This document shows, one piece after another, positions 8,115-16,754 of a stretch of 64,000 bases of DNA. The notes beneath the pieces are model-generated. The model was not told the DNA's origin. It worked only from the letters and a program-made list of their open reading frames with translations, and searched no databases. The position numbers were made by a program, and so were the translations under genes. This DNA comes from an uncultured bacterium. GTDB taxonomy: Bacteria > Verrucomicrobiota > Verrucomicrobiia > CAIQCK01. The stretch spans positions 34,232 through 98,231 of the forward strand of contig CAIQCK010000013.1 in NCBI GenBank assembly GCA_903870275.1, in the 5' to 3' direction. The first letter of the stretch is position 1; each line of letters begins with the position of its first letter.

Positions 8115-9437
8115 CTATTTTTTATCTGTCGCCGCCTCGATACGATAGAGGGCGGCTTTCGTTCGCAGAATAAGGGCCTTGCCCGAAACGGCTGGCGAGG
8201 CCATGCATCCCTTCTCGAGCGTGTTGACCGCCAGTACCTCGAAGGCGCGGCCGGGTTTGAGAATGGTGGTCTTGCCTTGCTGATTGGCAAAGTAGAGCCG
8301 CCCGTCCGCGTAAACCGGCGAGGCGGCGTAGTTGCCGGTGAGCTTGTCCTTCCAGACCTCCTTGCCCGTGGCGACTTCGAGACAGGTGATGTCGCCGCCG
8401 TCGCTGACCATGTAGAGCAGGTCGTCCACGATGATCGGCGAGGCGGTCCGCGCCACGTGTTTGTCGAACTTCCAAACCACGTGGCTGTCCGTCACATCGC
8501 CCTGACCGCCGAGGCGGACGGCCCAGAGCTCCGATGCGCCGGAACCGGTGATGAACAGGCAGCAACCGTTGGCGAAGAGCGGCCGGGGCGCGGCCGACCA
8601 AGCGATGAAATGCACCTTCCACAGCTCGCGGCCGGTGCGAGGGTCGTAGGCATACGATGCCTTCGCGCCTGGGCTGAACATCTGCGGCTGGCCGTCCACG
8701 TTGACAATGAACGGCGTGCTGTGTGCCTTGCGAAGGTCACCGTCTTTCGCAAATTTCTGAAAACCCTCCGCGTCGTTGAACTTGATCGAGCGATTGGTTT
8801 TCCAGACGGTCTTGCCGGTCTGCTTGTCGAGCGCCACCAGATACTGCAAGTCCGCGCCGTCCATCGTCAGGATCAGAAGATTCTCGAAGAAGACCAGCGA
8901 CGAGGCCGGCCCGCGATAATGGCGGCAGGGCAGGTCCTGCCGTTGCCAGAGGACCTTGCATGTCGTGGTGTCCAGGCATGCCGTGCCGTAACAGCCGAAG
9001 TGGACATAGACGCGGCCCGGCTCAATCGCCGGCGACGGCGAGGCGTAGCCGTTGACGGCGTTGCCCAGTGGTTCGGGATTGTCGCAGTGAAACAGTTTCT
9101 CGTTGAACCGGACCTTGCCGGTATTGGCGTCCACGCACATGACAAAAAAATCGTGGCCATCCTCTGTCGCCGTGGTCAGCCAGATTTGGTCGCCCAGCAC
9201 CACGGGCGTGGACCAACCGCGGTAAGGAATCTCCGTCTTCCATCGGACGTTTTCAGTCTCGCTCCATTGCAGCGGTAAGCCGGCGGGTTTGTTGTCGCCC
9301 GGTGCCGCGGCGTATCCGTTGCCCCACGGTCCACGAAACTCCGGCCAGTCCGCCCGCGCCGTTCGCAGGCCCAGCGACGACATCATCACCACCAGCAAAC
9401 CCATCAGCAACGGTCGCAAGATATTCATGCAGGTCAT
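8115..9437 (-). CDS. Exported PQQ-type beta-propeller repeat protein
   Basis: About 440 residues. The N-terminus has a hydrophobic leader ending near LGLRTARA, then DWPEFRGPWGNG. Blade motifs such as ALDKQTGKTVWKT, AYDPRTGRELW and CLEVATGKEVW recur along the length. It is paralogous to the protein at 2462-3709: both share ENVRWKT..IP, GWS.PVVLG and CMA(S/T)PAV segments in the same order. It is probably periplasmic or extracellular; the role is unknown. Starts at 9449, 9440, 9437 and 9428 are possible. I prefer 9437 because GGAG lies six bases upstream. The ceramidase-like gene follows 33 bp downstream and may be co-transcribed. Confidence 0.8.
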   Translation of the reverse strand: MTCMNILRPLLMGLLVVMMSSLGLRTARADWPEFRGPWGNGYAAAPGDNKPAGLPLQWSETENVRWKTEIPYRGWSTPVVLGDQIWLTTATEDGHDFFVMCVDANTGKVRFNEKLFHCDNPEPLGNAVNGYASPSPAIEPGRVYVHFGCYGTACLDTTTCKVLWQRQDLPCRHYRGPASSLVFFENLLILTMDGADLQYLVALDKQTGKTVWKTNRSIKFNDAEGFQKFAKDGDLRKAHSTPFIVNVDGQPQMFSPGAKASYAYDPRTGRELWKVHFIAWSAAPRPLFANGCCLFITGSGASELWAVRLGGQGDVTDSHVVWKFDKHVARTASPIIVDDLLYMVSDGGDITCLEVATGKEVWKDKLTGNYAASPVYADGRLYFANQQGKTTILKPGRAFEVLAVNTLEKGCMASPAVSGKALILRTKAALYRIEAATDKK

Positions 9438-9599
9438 CATAATCTCCATTCGACAGCATCCAGCCGGACGTTCGCGATTCTGCCGGTTGGGGTGGGATTC
9501 TTAAAGCATTTATTCGCCCATCGGGTTTGCCGGCCGTCATCGTCGCCGGCTGCTCTTGACAACGGTCACGGTCAGGCATTTCATCGCCGCTGACAAACC

Positions 9600-10583
9600 A
9601 TGAATACACCACCGCCGGACAGTCTTCCCCAGCCGCAGCGTGGTTTCAACACTTCACGCCGCGGGTTTCTCAAGACGGTCAGCGTTCTTCCCATCGCCCT
9701 GGGCGCCGCCCGGCTCGCCAGCCGAGCCACGGCCGCGCCCGCGGCGGCGGACGCGCTGCCGCAAATCCCCTTCGGCCGCTACTCGATGTCACGGCTGGTG
9801 TGCGGCGCCAACCCGTTCAACGGTGGCTCGCATCTCTCCGTGTTCGTGAACAAGGAGCTGAAGCTGTACTACACGCCGGAGCAAATCTTGAAGACCCTGC
9901 GGCGTTGCCAGGAGGTCGGCATCAATTTCTGGCAGTCCGGTGGCAAGCTCCACTGTGAGCTGTATCAGCAACTCGTCGCCGAAGGCAGCAAGATGCACTA
10001 CATCTCGCTCGGCGCCGATCCGAAGGAAATCGAGACGTATCAGAAGCGCGGTTGCGTCGCCATCGCCCATCACGGCGAGGTCACCGACCGGCTCTTCAAG
10101 CAGGGCAAACTCGACGACATCCACGACTTCCTCAAGCGCGTGCGCGACGCCGGGCTGATGGTGGGCGTCTCGACGCACATGCCCGCCGTGGTGGACGCCA
10201 TCGAGTCGAAGGGCTGGGATGTGGACTTTTTCATGTGCTGCGTCTATGAGCGCCATCGCAGCGCGGAGGATCTGCAAAAACTGCTCGGCGCGGTGCCGAT
10301 TCCCGTGGGCGAGGTTTATTTGCAAAGCGACCCGCCCCGCATGTTCAAGGTCATACAGCAAACCAAACGGACGTGCCTGGCGTTTAAGATTCTCGCCGCG
10401 GGCCGGCTGTCCGAACGCCGCGAGTGGGTCGAGAACGCTTTCAAGCAGACCTTCGCGGGGATCAAGCCGACCGACGGCGTCCTTGTGGGCATCTACGACA
10501 AATTCTCCGACCAACCCGTCGAGGATGCGGGATACGCGCGGCGTTTCGGCGCGGTTCGGGTTGATGTCGGAAACAAGAGCTGA
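9600..10583 (+). CDS. Tat-exported aldo/keto-reductase-like protein
   Basis: A 327-residue protein with a twin-arginine leader (SRRGFLKTVSVLPIALGAA) directing folded export. The rest resembles the TIM-barrel of aldo/keto-reductase-like proteins: SRLVCGANPFNGGSH at the start of the barrel, a repeating alternation of strand and helix (TLRRCQEVGINFWQSGG, YISLGADPKEIE, FFMCCVYERHRS), and a late LAFKILAAGRLSER segment. The usual AKR Asp-Tyr-Lys-His tetrad is not obvious, so it may be a sugar-binding or lyase-type barrel rather than a reductase. It stands divergent from the propeller gene, across a 150-bp gap that must hold both promoters. Confidence 0.7.
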   Translation: MNTPPPDSLPQPQRGFNTSRRGFLKTVSVLPIALGAARLASRATAAPAAADALPQIPFGRYSMSRLVCGANPFNGGSHLSVFVNKELKLYYTPEQILKTLRRCQEVGINFWQSGGKLHCELYQQLVAEGSKMHYISLGADPKEIETYQKRGCVAIAHHGEVTDRLFKQGKLDDIHDFLKRVRDAGLMVGVSTHMPAVVDAIESKGWDVDFFMCCVYERHRSAEDLQKLLGAVPIPVGEVYLQSDPPRMFKVIQQTKRTCLAFKILAAGRLSERREWVENAFKQTFAGIKPTDGVLVGIYDKFSDQPVEDAGYARRFGAVRVDVGNKS

Positions 10584-10596
10584 CGGCAACCGGCAG

Positions 10597-11754
10597 TCAC
10601 AATTCCCCGCCGCGTCTGAGCTTCTTCGCGCCGAACCTGGCTCGCACGGCGTCCGCCACCCGGTTCAGATCGTCCCGCCGGTTGGAGCCGCGATCCAACA
10701 AGTCCAGTTGTTTTGGACTCCGCAGCAGATTCTGGCCACCGACTCCAATCAGCCGCACCGGCCGCGGCTCCTTCAGTTCGCGCCGCATCAACTGAATGGC
10801 CACTTCCGCGATTTGCCCCTCGTCGTCGGTCGCCTCGGGCAGCGTCGTCCGCCGCGTCAGGGTGGTGAAATCACTCCAACGCAACTTCAACTGCACCGTG
10901 CGCGCCCGAACGCCTTCCGCGCGCAGCCGCCGGCCCACTTCGTCCGCGAGTTCCCACACGGTGCGCTCCAGCGTTTTCATCTCGCTCACGTCCTTCTCGA
11001 ACGTCGTCTCGTTGCTGATGGACTTGGCCTCGCCGTAAGGCTCCACGGGCCGGTCATCCTCGCCCAGCGCCCGCGCTTTCATCTCGTCCGCCCACACGCC
11101 GAAGCGCACCCGAAGCGTCTCGATTGGAAACCGCTGCAAGTCGCCGATGGTATGGATGCCGATCTCGTGAAACACCGGTTCCGTTTTCTTGCCGATGCCC
11201 GCGATCCGTCCGATGGGCAATGGCCGCAACAGGTCGAGCTTGTCCGCGTCCGTGATCACCATCAACCCGTCGGGCTTGCGCATGTCCGACGCCAGCTTCG
11301 CCAAGAATTTATTCAACGCGATGCCCACCGATGCCGTCAGACCGGTCGTTTCGCGAATGCGGCGCTTGATCTCCCGCGCAATTTGCTCGCCATCGCCGAA
11401 CAACCGCAGCGATGCGGTCACATCCAGATACGCCTCATCCACGCTCACCTGTTCCACCAGCGGCGTGAATTGCCGCAGGATGGCCATGACCCGTTCGCTC
11501 TCGCGGCTGTATTTGGCGTGGTCGCCACGCAAAAAAACCGCCTGCGGGCAAAGCCGATACGCCGTCCGCGACGGCATGGCCGAATGCACTCCGTACTTTC
11601 GCGCTTCGTAGCTGGCCGCCGCCACAACGCCGCGTTTGTCCGCCGGCGCGCCGACCACCACCGGCTTGCCAAGCAATTCCGGTCGGTCGCGCTGTTCCAC
11701 CGACGTGAAAAACGCGTCCATGTCCACGTGCAGGATGGTGCGGTCCGCTGGCAT
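10597..11754 (-). CDS. dinB: DNA polymerase IV (Y-family, DinB)
   Basis: A 385-residue Y-family translesion polymerase. Metal ligands are seen in HVDMDAFF (residues 9-16) and SVDEAYLDVT; YEARKYGVHSAMPS is the family's steric region. The helix-hairpin-helix region (RIAGIGKKTEPVFHEIGI) and the little-finger domain follow. The start is the ATG giving MPADRTILHVDMDAFF; about 98 further upstream codons are open but composed of low-complexity Arg-rich shadow. Just upstream are two ACAATTG heptamers about 20 bp apart, a possible operator, though I do not recognise it as a LexA box. The gene converges with the aldo/keto-reductase-like gene. Confidence 0.93.
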   Translation of the reverse strand: MPADRTILHVDMDAFFTSVEQRDRPELLGKPVVVGAPADKRGVVAAASYEARKYGVHSAMPSRTAYRLCPQAVFLRGDHAKYSRESERVMAILRQFTPLVEQVSVDEAYLDVTASLRLFGDGEQIAREIKRRIRETTGLTASVGIALNKFLAKLASDMRKPDGLMVITDADKLDLLRPLPIGRIAGIGKKTEPVFHEIGIHTIGDLQRFPIETLRVRFGVWADEMKARALGEDDRPVEPYGEAKSISNETTFEKDVSEMKTLERTVWELADEVGRRLRAEGVRARTVQLKLRWSDFTTLTRRTTLPEATDDEGQIAEVAIQLMRRELKEPRPVRLIGVGGQNLLRSPKQLDLLDRGSNRRDDLNRVADAVRARFGAKKLRRGGEL

Positions 11755-11896
11755 AGGGGCAATTGTAACGCTTGCGACGCAATTGTCACGAGCGCCCATG
11801 GACGGAATGATGTCCTCAATCCGGCAGGACGGTTTTCCCTCATGCCAGGGGCCAAGGAAAAGCACGAACGTGCCGTTCTGCTCTTTCAGAGCGGCC

Positions 11897-11949
11897 GGCG
11901 GGCGCTGTGCCCGCCCAAGGCGGCGCTCGCGGACTCGCGTGCCGCGAGC
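11897..11949. repeat. Two adjacent GC-rich perfect hairpins
   Basis: The first hairpin has a 7-bp stem GGCGGGC/GCCCGCC with a five-base loop. Nine bases later an 8-bp stem GCTCGCGG/CCGCGAGC encloses nine bases. There is no T-run, so they look more like an interspersed palindromic repeat unit than a terminator. Confidence 0.5.
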
Positions 11950-12011
11950 TGGTTGACTTCGCCGTCTTCGGCGCGCATGAAAAGCTTCAAAACGCTCAGC
12001 AACAAAAAAGC

Positions 12012-12083
12012 TTGATGGCTTTGTCAGAGATGATACAACGTCCGGCACTTTCGGACTGAACGGCCTGCGATATTCGCAGGCCG
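12012..12083 (+). promoter_or_regulatory. Candidate promoter and leader hairpin of the Hdr operon
   Basis: TTGATG at 12012 and TACAAC at 12034 with a 16-base spacer could form -35/-10 elements. Downstream, 12061-12083 is a perfect 10-bp stem CGGCCTGCGA/TCGCAGGCCG closed by a three-base loop, ending 42 bp before the first start codon. It may be a leader structure, an operator or an attenuator. There is no T-run. The promoter is a guess by eye; the hairpin is certain as sequence. Confidence 0.35.
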
Positions 12084-12125
12084 TGTGTCATATAGGAAAC
12101 GTCGTTGAGAAGTGCATAACGCGTT

Positions 12126-12899
12126 ATGAACGAGATCGAGCAGACACTCGACAAGTGCTTGATGGCCATCGGAGCGGATTGCCAGCGTTTGCTCTTCGCC
12201 TTGCAGCAAAGCCCGGAAGCGGTGTGGAACGAAATCCTGAGAATGGAATCGGCCGGCCATGCGTTCCATGAGACCTGTTCCGGTTTCCAGGACAAGTCCG
12301 CGGCGCACGAAATCATGACTCTCATCGGCGCGCTGCGCGTCCAAATGGCCAAAGACGGGCTTATGGACCGTGAAGAGCGTGCCGCGTTCCGAAAGGCTGT
12401 ATCGGCCATCAAGTCTTGCGCAAATCAGTTGCGAAACCTGTTCGGTGTAAAAAGCACTGTTAGTAATCGCCGCTTGAAGACATACGTTTTTTATTGCTCG
12501 AACCATTTGGATGCCGGCCGGCTGGCCGGTCTTGGCGAAGAAATGGGCGGAGAGACGGTCAAGACCATCGGTCTGCCTTGCTCCGGAAAAGTGGACGTGC
12601 CTTATTTGGTAAAAGCCCTGGAAACGGGTGCGGACGGAGTGGTGGTCGTGGCTTGCAAAAAATCGGAGTGCCGTCACTTCGAAGGCAGTCTGCGCGCCCA
12701 CAAACGTGTCGAGGCGGTCGAATCCCTGTTGGAGGAAATCGGATTCGGCGCGGGACGGATGGCCGTCATCGAGTGCGCCAAAGACGGGGCCGGGCAGGCC
12801 TGCAAGGAAATCAAGCAGTTCATCGAACAGGTCAGAAATCTGTCCCCAATCCAAATCCCCGGTGGCGCCGTGAACAAACAGGAACCAAGGGTCGCATGA
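12126..12899 (+). CDS. MvhD-like protein with N-terminal helical domain
   Basis: A 257-residue protein, first gene of the operon. Residues 1 to about 115 are an all-helical domain I do not recognise. Residues 118-240 match the MvhD/FlpD delta-subunit family (PF02662), which carries electrons on a 2Fe-2S cluster between HdrA and partners: YVFYCSN, LPCSGKVD, ALETGADGVVVVACKKSECRHFEGS. Compared with the canonical copy at 25352-25798, the FCCxxC segment is reduced to a single Cys, while the PC and the two Cys of the ACKKSEC segment remain. The cluster may be altered. The stop overlaps the metF start (ATGA). No clear ribosome binding site is seen before the ATG. Confidence 0.75.
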   Translation: MNEIEQTLDKCLMAIGADCQRLLFALQQSPEAVWNEILRMESAGHAFHETCSGFQDKSAAHEIMTLIGALRVQMAKDGLMDREERAAFRKAVSAIKSCANQLRNLFGVKSTVSNRRLKTYVFYCSNHLDAGRLAGLGEEMGGETVKTIGLPCSGKVDVPYLVKALETGADGVVVVACKKSECRHFEGSLRAHKRVEAVESLLEEIGFGAGRMAVIECAKDGAGQACKEIKQFIEQVRNLSPIQIPGGAVNKQEPRVA

Positions 12900-13798
12900 A
12901 ACCAGACAGCCAGCTCGCCAGACGAATTGAGGCCGGAGAGTTCATTGTCACCGCCGAGCATGCGCCGCGGACCACGGCGACCCTGTCCGCCACGGAAGCG
13001 GCCTTGAAGGCCTTGGGCGGCAAGCTCACGGCGGTCAACATGGGCGACAACCAACACGGGGTGGCCATGTCTTCCCTGGCCGCCTCGGCGGCCGCGCTCA
13101 AATCGGGCCTCGAACCGGTTCTCCAGATGGTCACTCGCGACCGCAACCGCATCGCTCTCCAATCCGATTTGCTGGGAGCCGCCAGTCTGGGGATCAAGAA
13201 TGTGCTGTGCTTGTCCGGCTACCATCAGACGCTGACCGGCTGTCCGGAGGCGATGAACGTGTTCGACGTGGATTCCACGCAGTTCATTTCGACGACCACC
13301 CGGATGGGCGAGCAGGGTTTGCTGGCTGACGGGACGAAGATTGACGGGCCGTTTGCAATGCTGGTGGGAGCGGTGGCCAATCCATTTCTGAAGCCGCTGG
13401 AACTCAATTTGATCAGACTCCAGAACAAAGTCGAGGCGGGCGCCCGATTCATTCAAACGCATCCGGTCTTTGATCTCGACACGTTCAGCCAATGGCTCGA
13501 CGCGGTTCGCCAGGCGGGTCTCACGAAGAAGGTTGCGATTCTGGCCAGCGTGTTCCCGTTGGAGAGCGCGGCGGAGGCCCAAGCGGTGCTCAAGACCCAT
13601 CCTGATTTTTACATCCCGGACGCCGTGATGGAACGGCTCCAAGCCTCCGGTAACGGCGGCGGGAAGCCGGGCTTCGCGCTCTGCGTGGAGACCATCAAGA
13701 AGTTGAAGACGATGGAGGGAGTGCGCGGGATTCATATTCTCTCCGGTGGCAAGGAAGCCGTGGTGCCGGAACTGCTTGCGGCCGCCGGGCTGGCCTGA
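12896..13798 (+). CDS. metF: Methylenetetrahydrofolate reductase, MetF-type
   Basis: A 300-residue TIM-barrel flavoprotein that interconverts 5,10-methylene- and 5-methyl-tetrahydrofolate. Family features: a Glu in VTAEHAPR at the first strand, VLQMVTRDRNRIALQSDLLGA, GIKNVLCLSG, and the folate/flavin region around VNVFDVDS-like residues (FDVDSTQF). The length suits the short MetF type that works with a separate zinc/FeS subunit MetV, and a MetV gene closes this operon. In Moorella-type acetogens MetF and MetV sit in a complex with HdrABC and MvhD and do not use NAD(P)H directly; the gene order here suggests the same arrangement. The start is fixed by overlap with the preceding stop. Confidence 0.88.
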   Translation: MKPDSQLARRIEAGEFIVTAEHAPRTTATLSATEAALKALGGKLTAVNMGDNQHGVAMSSLAASAAALKSGLEPVLQMVTRDRNRIALQSDLLGAASLGIKNVLCLSGYHQTLTGCPEAMNVFDVDSTQFISTTTRMGEQGLLADGTKIDGPFAMLVGAVANPFLKPLELNLIRLQNKVEAGARFIQTHPVFDLDTFSQWLDAVRQAGLTKKVAILASVFPLESAAEAQAVLKTHPDFYIPDAVMERLQASGNGGGKPGFALCVETIKKLKTMEGVRGIHILSGGKEAVVPELLAAAGLA

Positions 13799-13810
13799 CC
13801 GGGAAAGAGC

Positions 13811-15208
13811 ATGCCGGAGAAATATCACATCAAGACACGTCCGGTGCCGCCGCGACGCCCCCGCATCGGCAAACACGGCGTGGTGGATTGGCGGGAGGAT
13901 TGCGCCCGGTGCCACAACTGCGTGAAGAAGGCCTGCGTTTATGACCGCTACCGGCAGGAGGCGGATTACATTCGCAACCTGAGCGAAGTGGAAGCGCTGT
14001 TCTTCGACTGCATGGGGTGTTTCTCCTGTGTGCAGGATTGCACGAAGGGCCTCTTGCGCCTGGCCGTCAATCCCGTCTATGAACGCCTCGGCAACAGCTA
14101 CTGGAAACCCGACATCATCAAAACCACGTGGCTCCAGGCGGAAACCGCGAAGATCCCGGTCTCGGGCGCGGGCTACCGCGGACCGTTTTCCGGCCCGGGT
14201 TTCGATTCGATGTGGACGGACATGTCGGAGATCGTTCGTCCGACCCGCGACGGGATTCATGGCCGCGAATATATCAGCACATCGGTGGACATCGGGCGCA
14301 AGCTCCCGTATCTGGCTTTGCAGGGGGATCGGGTCATGGCCGAGTTGCCTCCCTTGGTGTCGGTCCCGATGCCGCTGATCATTGATCTCAGTTCCCCGGT
14401 CCATACGTTGCCGCAGCTCGATGCCCTGATCGAAGAGACGGCGGCGGCGACCGACTTGATTGCGATCATGGACGCCCGGCATCAGCCGGCGACAGAGAGT
14501 CATCTGCGTCATATCGCGTTCTATCTGGGGCCGGACAGTCCTCCGGTGCCGGCCGAGACGCTGCGAAAGACCAGGCTCGTGGAAATCGCAGACAGCCCTG
14601 CGGTGATCGAGCGCATCAAGGGAATCAAAACGATCCATCCCGGGATCGTGACTTCCATTCGGGTCGAGTTGACGGCAACGGGCCTCCATCGCGCTGTCGA
14701 GTTGGCTGGGATGCCGGAGGTGGAGGCGATCCACGTCATGGCGGACGCCAATGGCAACGAAATCGGCGTGCGATCGCCGCGTTTTCTGAAGGACATGCTC
14801 CGGCACCTTCACACCACCCTCATCGAGAAGGGCATCCGGGATGAGATCACACTGATTGCCGGAGGCGGGATCGCGCTGCCGGAACACATGGCCAAGGCGA
14901 TCATTTGCGGCGCAGACGTGGTGACGATGAATCTGCCGCTGATGATCGCGCTCGATTGCCATCTGTGCGAGAGCTGCAAGCCGGGCCGGGCGTGCCCCGC
15001 CAGACTGGAAACGATTGATCGCGAGTTTGGCGTGGGCCGCATGACGAATCTCATCGCGGCCTGGCATGACCAGTTGATCGAGTTGATGGGGGCCATGGGC
15101 ATGCGCGAGGCGCGCCGGCTGCGCGGCGATGTCGGCCGCGCCATGTTCTTTGAGCAACTTGAAGAGGAAACCTTCGGCAAGCTTTATGGCACCAGAACGA
15201 GGCATTAA
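13811..15208 (+). CDS. FeS/GltB2-like protein, degenerate glutamate synthase domain
   Basis: A 465-residue protein. The N-terminus binds two FeS clusters: C-x2-C-x2-C-x4-C near residue 31 and CMGCFSCVQDC near residue 67. The rest aligns in outline with the FMN-binding glutamate synthase domain (GltB2): the late strand and loop TLIAGGGIALPEHMAKAI and the cluster CHLCESCKPGRAC near residue 382 are kept. The phosphate-, FMN- and substrate-binding segments seen in the next gene (GGMSFGS, KPGLGG, DGGYGGTGA) are missing or unrecognisable. It is therefore probably a non-catalytic electron-transfer or structural partner of its neighbour. Its 3' end overlaps the next gene by 23 bp. Confidence 0.75.
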   Translation: MPEKYHIKTRPVPPRRPRIGKHGVVDWREDCARCHNCVKKACVYDRYRQEADYIRNLSEVEALFFDCMGCFSCVQDCTKGLLRLAVNPVYERLGNSYWKPDIIKTTWLQAETAKIPVSGAGYRGPFSGPGFDSMWTDMSEIVRPTRDGIHGREYISTSVDIGRKLPYLALQGDRVMAELPPLVSVPMPLIIDLSSPVHTLPQLDALIEETAAATDLIAIMDARHQPATESHLRHIAFYLGPDSPPVPAETLRKTRLVEIADSPAVIERIKGIKTIHPGIVTSIRVELTATGLHRAVELAGMPEVEAIHVMADANGNEIGVRSPRFLKDMLRHLHTTLIEKGIRDEITLIAGGGIALPEHMAKAIICGADVVTMNLPLMIALDCHLCESCKPGRACPARLETIDREFGVGRMTNLIAAWHDQLIELMGAMGMREARRLRGDVGRAMFFEQLEEETFGKLYGTRTRH

Positions 15209-16754
15209 AGAGCTGTTGCCCGGGAACACGCTGAAAACACGTGTGCCGCAGGAACACGTGGAGCGGGTCATCCGGCTGGCTCCGTCGCGCTATCGCAATG
15301 AAATCGCCAAGTATCTGGTCCATCGCAGCCAGGATTGCCGGCGTTGCGGAAAATGCGGTGAGGTTTGCACTCACCATGTTCATGTGCGCAACCCCGGCTT
15401 CAAGTATTTTGGCGAGCCGCTGCATCACTTGTGCATCGGGCCGGCCTGCGAAAAGACCGGGCATTATTGCGTAAAGCATTGTCCGCAAGGGGCGCTATCG
15501 GTCCGGGAAAGTCCGATGTATCAGGTGCTGGGCGATTATCGCTGGTCGAGCGACATGATTCTGGCGACCTGGAAAATGGCTGAGACCGGGGACGTGCCGC
15601 CGGCCGACTACGATTACGACTACGAGTGCGGCAATTCCGGCGGCGGTTTCGACCGGCTCCGGTTCAAATTTCCCAAGCGCCCGCCCGTGGCGCTGCGCGA
15701 GGACGAGATTGACACGAGCCTGCTGCTCAACAAGCGCGGCGATGGCCGGCCCAAGCTCAAGATCGATGTGCCGTGGTATGGCGGCGGCATGTCGTTCGGT
15801 TCGGTGAGCAACGTCACCCAATTGTCCAAAGCCCGAGTGGCGGTGGCGTTCAATACTTTCACCTGCACGGGCGAGGGCGGCTACATGGAGCGGATGCGGC
15901 CGTATGACGACCATGTGATTACGCAGGTGGCGACGGGCCTGTTCGGCGTGCGCGAGGAAACGATCCAGCGCGTGCCGATTGTGGAATTCAAGTATGCCCA
16001 GGGCGCCAAGCCGGGTCTGGGCGGTCACCTTCTGGGTGACAAGAACACGGTCGCGGTGGCCAGGATGAGGGAAGCGGTGCTGGGCATCTCGCTCTTCTCC
16101 CCGTTCCCCTTCCATAGCGTCTATTCCATCGAAGACCACATGAAGCACATCGACTGGATCAAGCACGTGAACCGGCGCGCGCTGATCTCGACGAAAGTTT
16201 CCACGCCCACGGATGTGGATATGGTGGCGGTGGGCAGCTACTCCGCGGGCACGCATATCGTCCACATTGACGGCGGGTATGGCGGAACGGGCGCGGCGCC
16301 GGACATCGCCAAGAAGAACATCGCCATGCCCATTGAATACGCCATTGGCAAGGTCCACCGGTTTCTCGCGGATGAAGGCGTCCGGGACAAGGTGACGTTG
16401 ATTGCCAGCGGCGGCATTCGCTCGGTCCATGACGTGGCCAAGGCCATTGCCCTGGGAGCCGACGGCGTGGTCATTGGGACCGCGGAAATGGTGGCGTTGG
16501 GCTGCGTGCGGTGCAGCCGTTGCGAGAGCGGACGCGGTTGTCCGCGCGGCATCGCCACGACCGACCCCGAGCTCGCCCAAAAGATGGAGCTTGATTGGGG
16601 CACGCAGCGGCTGATCAACCTCTACAGCGCCTGGCGCAAGGTGCTGGTTTCCATTTTGCAGCGGCTGGGCCTGCGCAGCGTCTGCGAATTGCGCGGACGC
16701 ACCGACCTTTTGATGCACTTGGATTACACGAAGGACGTGGCGACAACCACATGA
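15186..16754 (+). CDS. Ferredoxin-fused glutamate synthase FMN domain (GltB2)
   Basis: A 522-residue protein. Residues 50-105 carry two FeS motifs (CRRCGKCGEVC and a second C-x4-C-x6-C-x3-C group). From about residue 190 it is a complete glutamate synthase synthase domain: GGGMSFGSVSN, AKPGLGGHLLGDKN, the YSIED segment, and HIDGGYGGTGAAP, with FMN phosphate-binding IASGGIRS and the cluster C-VRCSRCESGRGC near residue 440. It would reduce 2-iminoglutarate to glutamate using electrons from its FeS chain. It is the archaeal-type stand-alone arrangement, with glutaminase on the next gene. The start is the ATG at 15186, inside the end of the preceding gene; the longer frame upstream is overlap. 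Confidence 0.85.
   Translation: MAPERGIKELLPGNTLKTRVPQEHVERVIRLAPSRYRNEIAKYLVHRSQDCRRCGKCGEVCTHHVHVRNPGFKYFGEPLHHLCIGPACEKTGHYCVKHCPQGALSVRESPMYQVLGDYRWSSDMILATWKMAETGDVPPADYDYDYECGNSGGGFDRLRFKFPKRPPVALREDEIDTSLLLNKRGDGRPKLKIDVPWYGGGMSFGSVSNVTQLSKARVAVAFNTFTCTGEGGYMERMRPYDDHVITQVATGLFGVREETIQRVPIVEFKYAQGAKPGLGGHLLGDKNTVAVARMREAVLGISLFSPFPFHSVYSIEDHMKHIDWIKHVNRRALISTKVSTPTDVDMVAVGSYSAGTHIVHIDGGYGGTGAAPDIAKKNIAMPIEYAIGKVHRFLADEGVRDKVTLIASGGIRSVHDVAKAIALGADGVVIGTAEMVALGCVRCSRCESGRGCPRGIATTDPELAQKMELDWGTQRLINLYSAWRKVLVSILQRLGLRSVCELRGRTDLLMHLDYTKDVATTT

Larger units (their letters stand above)
11755..12125. other. Intergenic region between dinB and the Hdr operon
   Basis: 371 bp without a credible gene. 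It holds two adjacent perfect hairpins (11897-11915 and 11925-11949), a candidate promoter and a strong hairpin ahead of the operon, each listed separately. Confidence 0.6.

Noticed and set aside
12674..15271. 865-codon open frame antisense to metF and the GltB2-like gene
   Set aside because: Shadow of high-GC coding sequence: no protein motifs, and it runs opposite to genes with clear families. The same holds for antisense frames at 16784-19969, 20744-23029 and 23246-24532.
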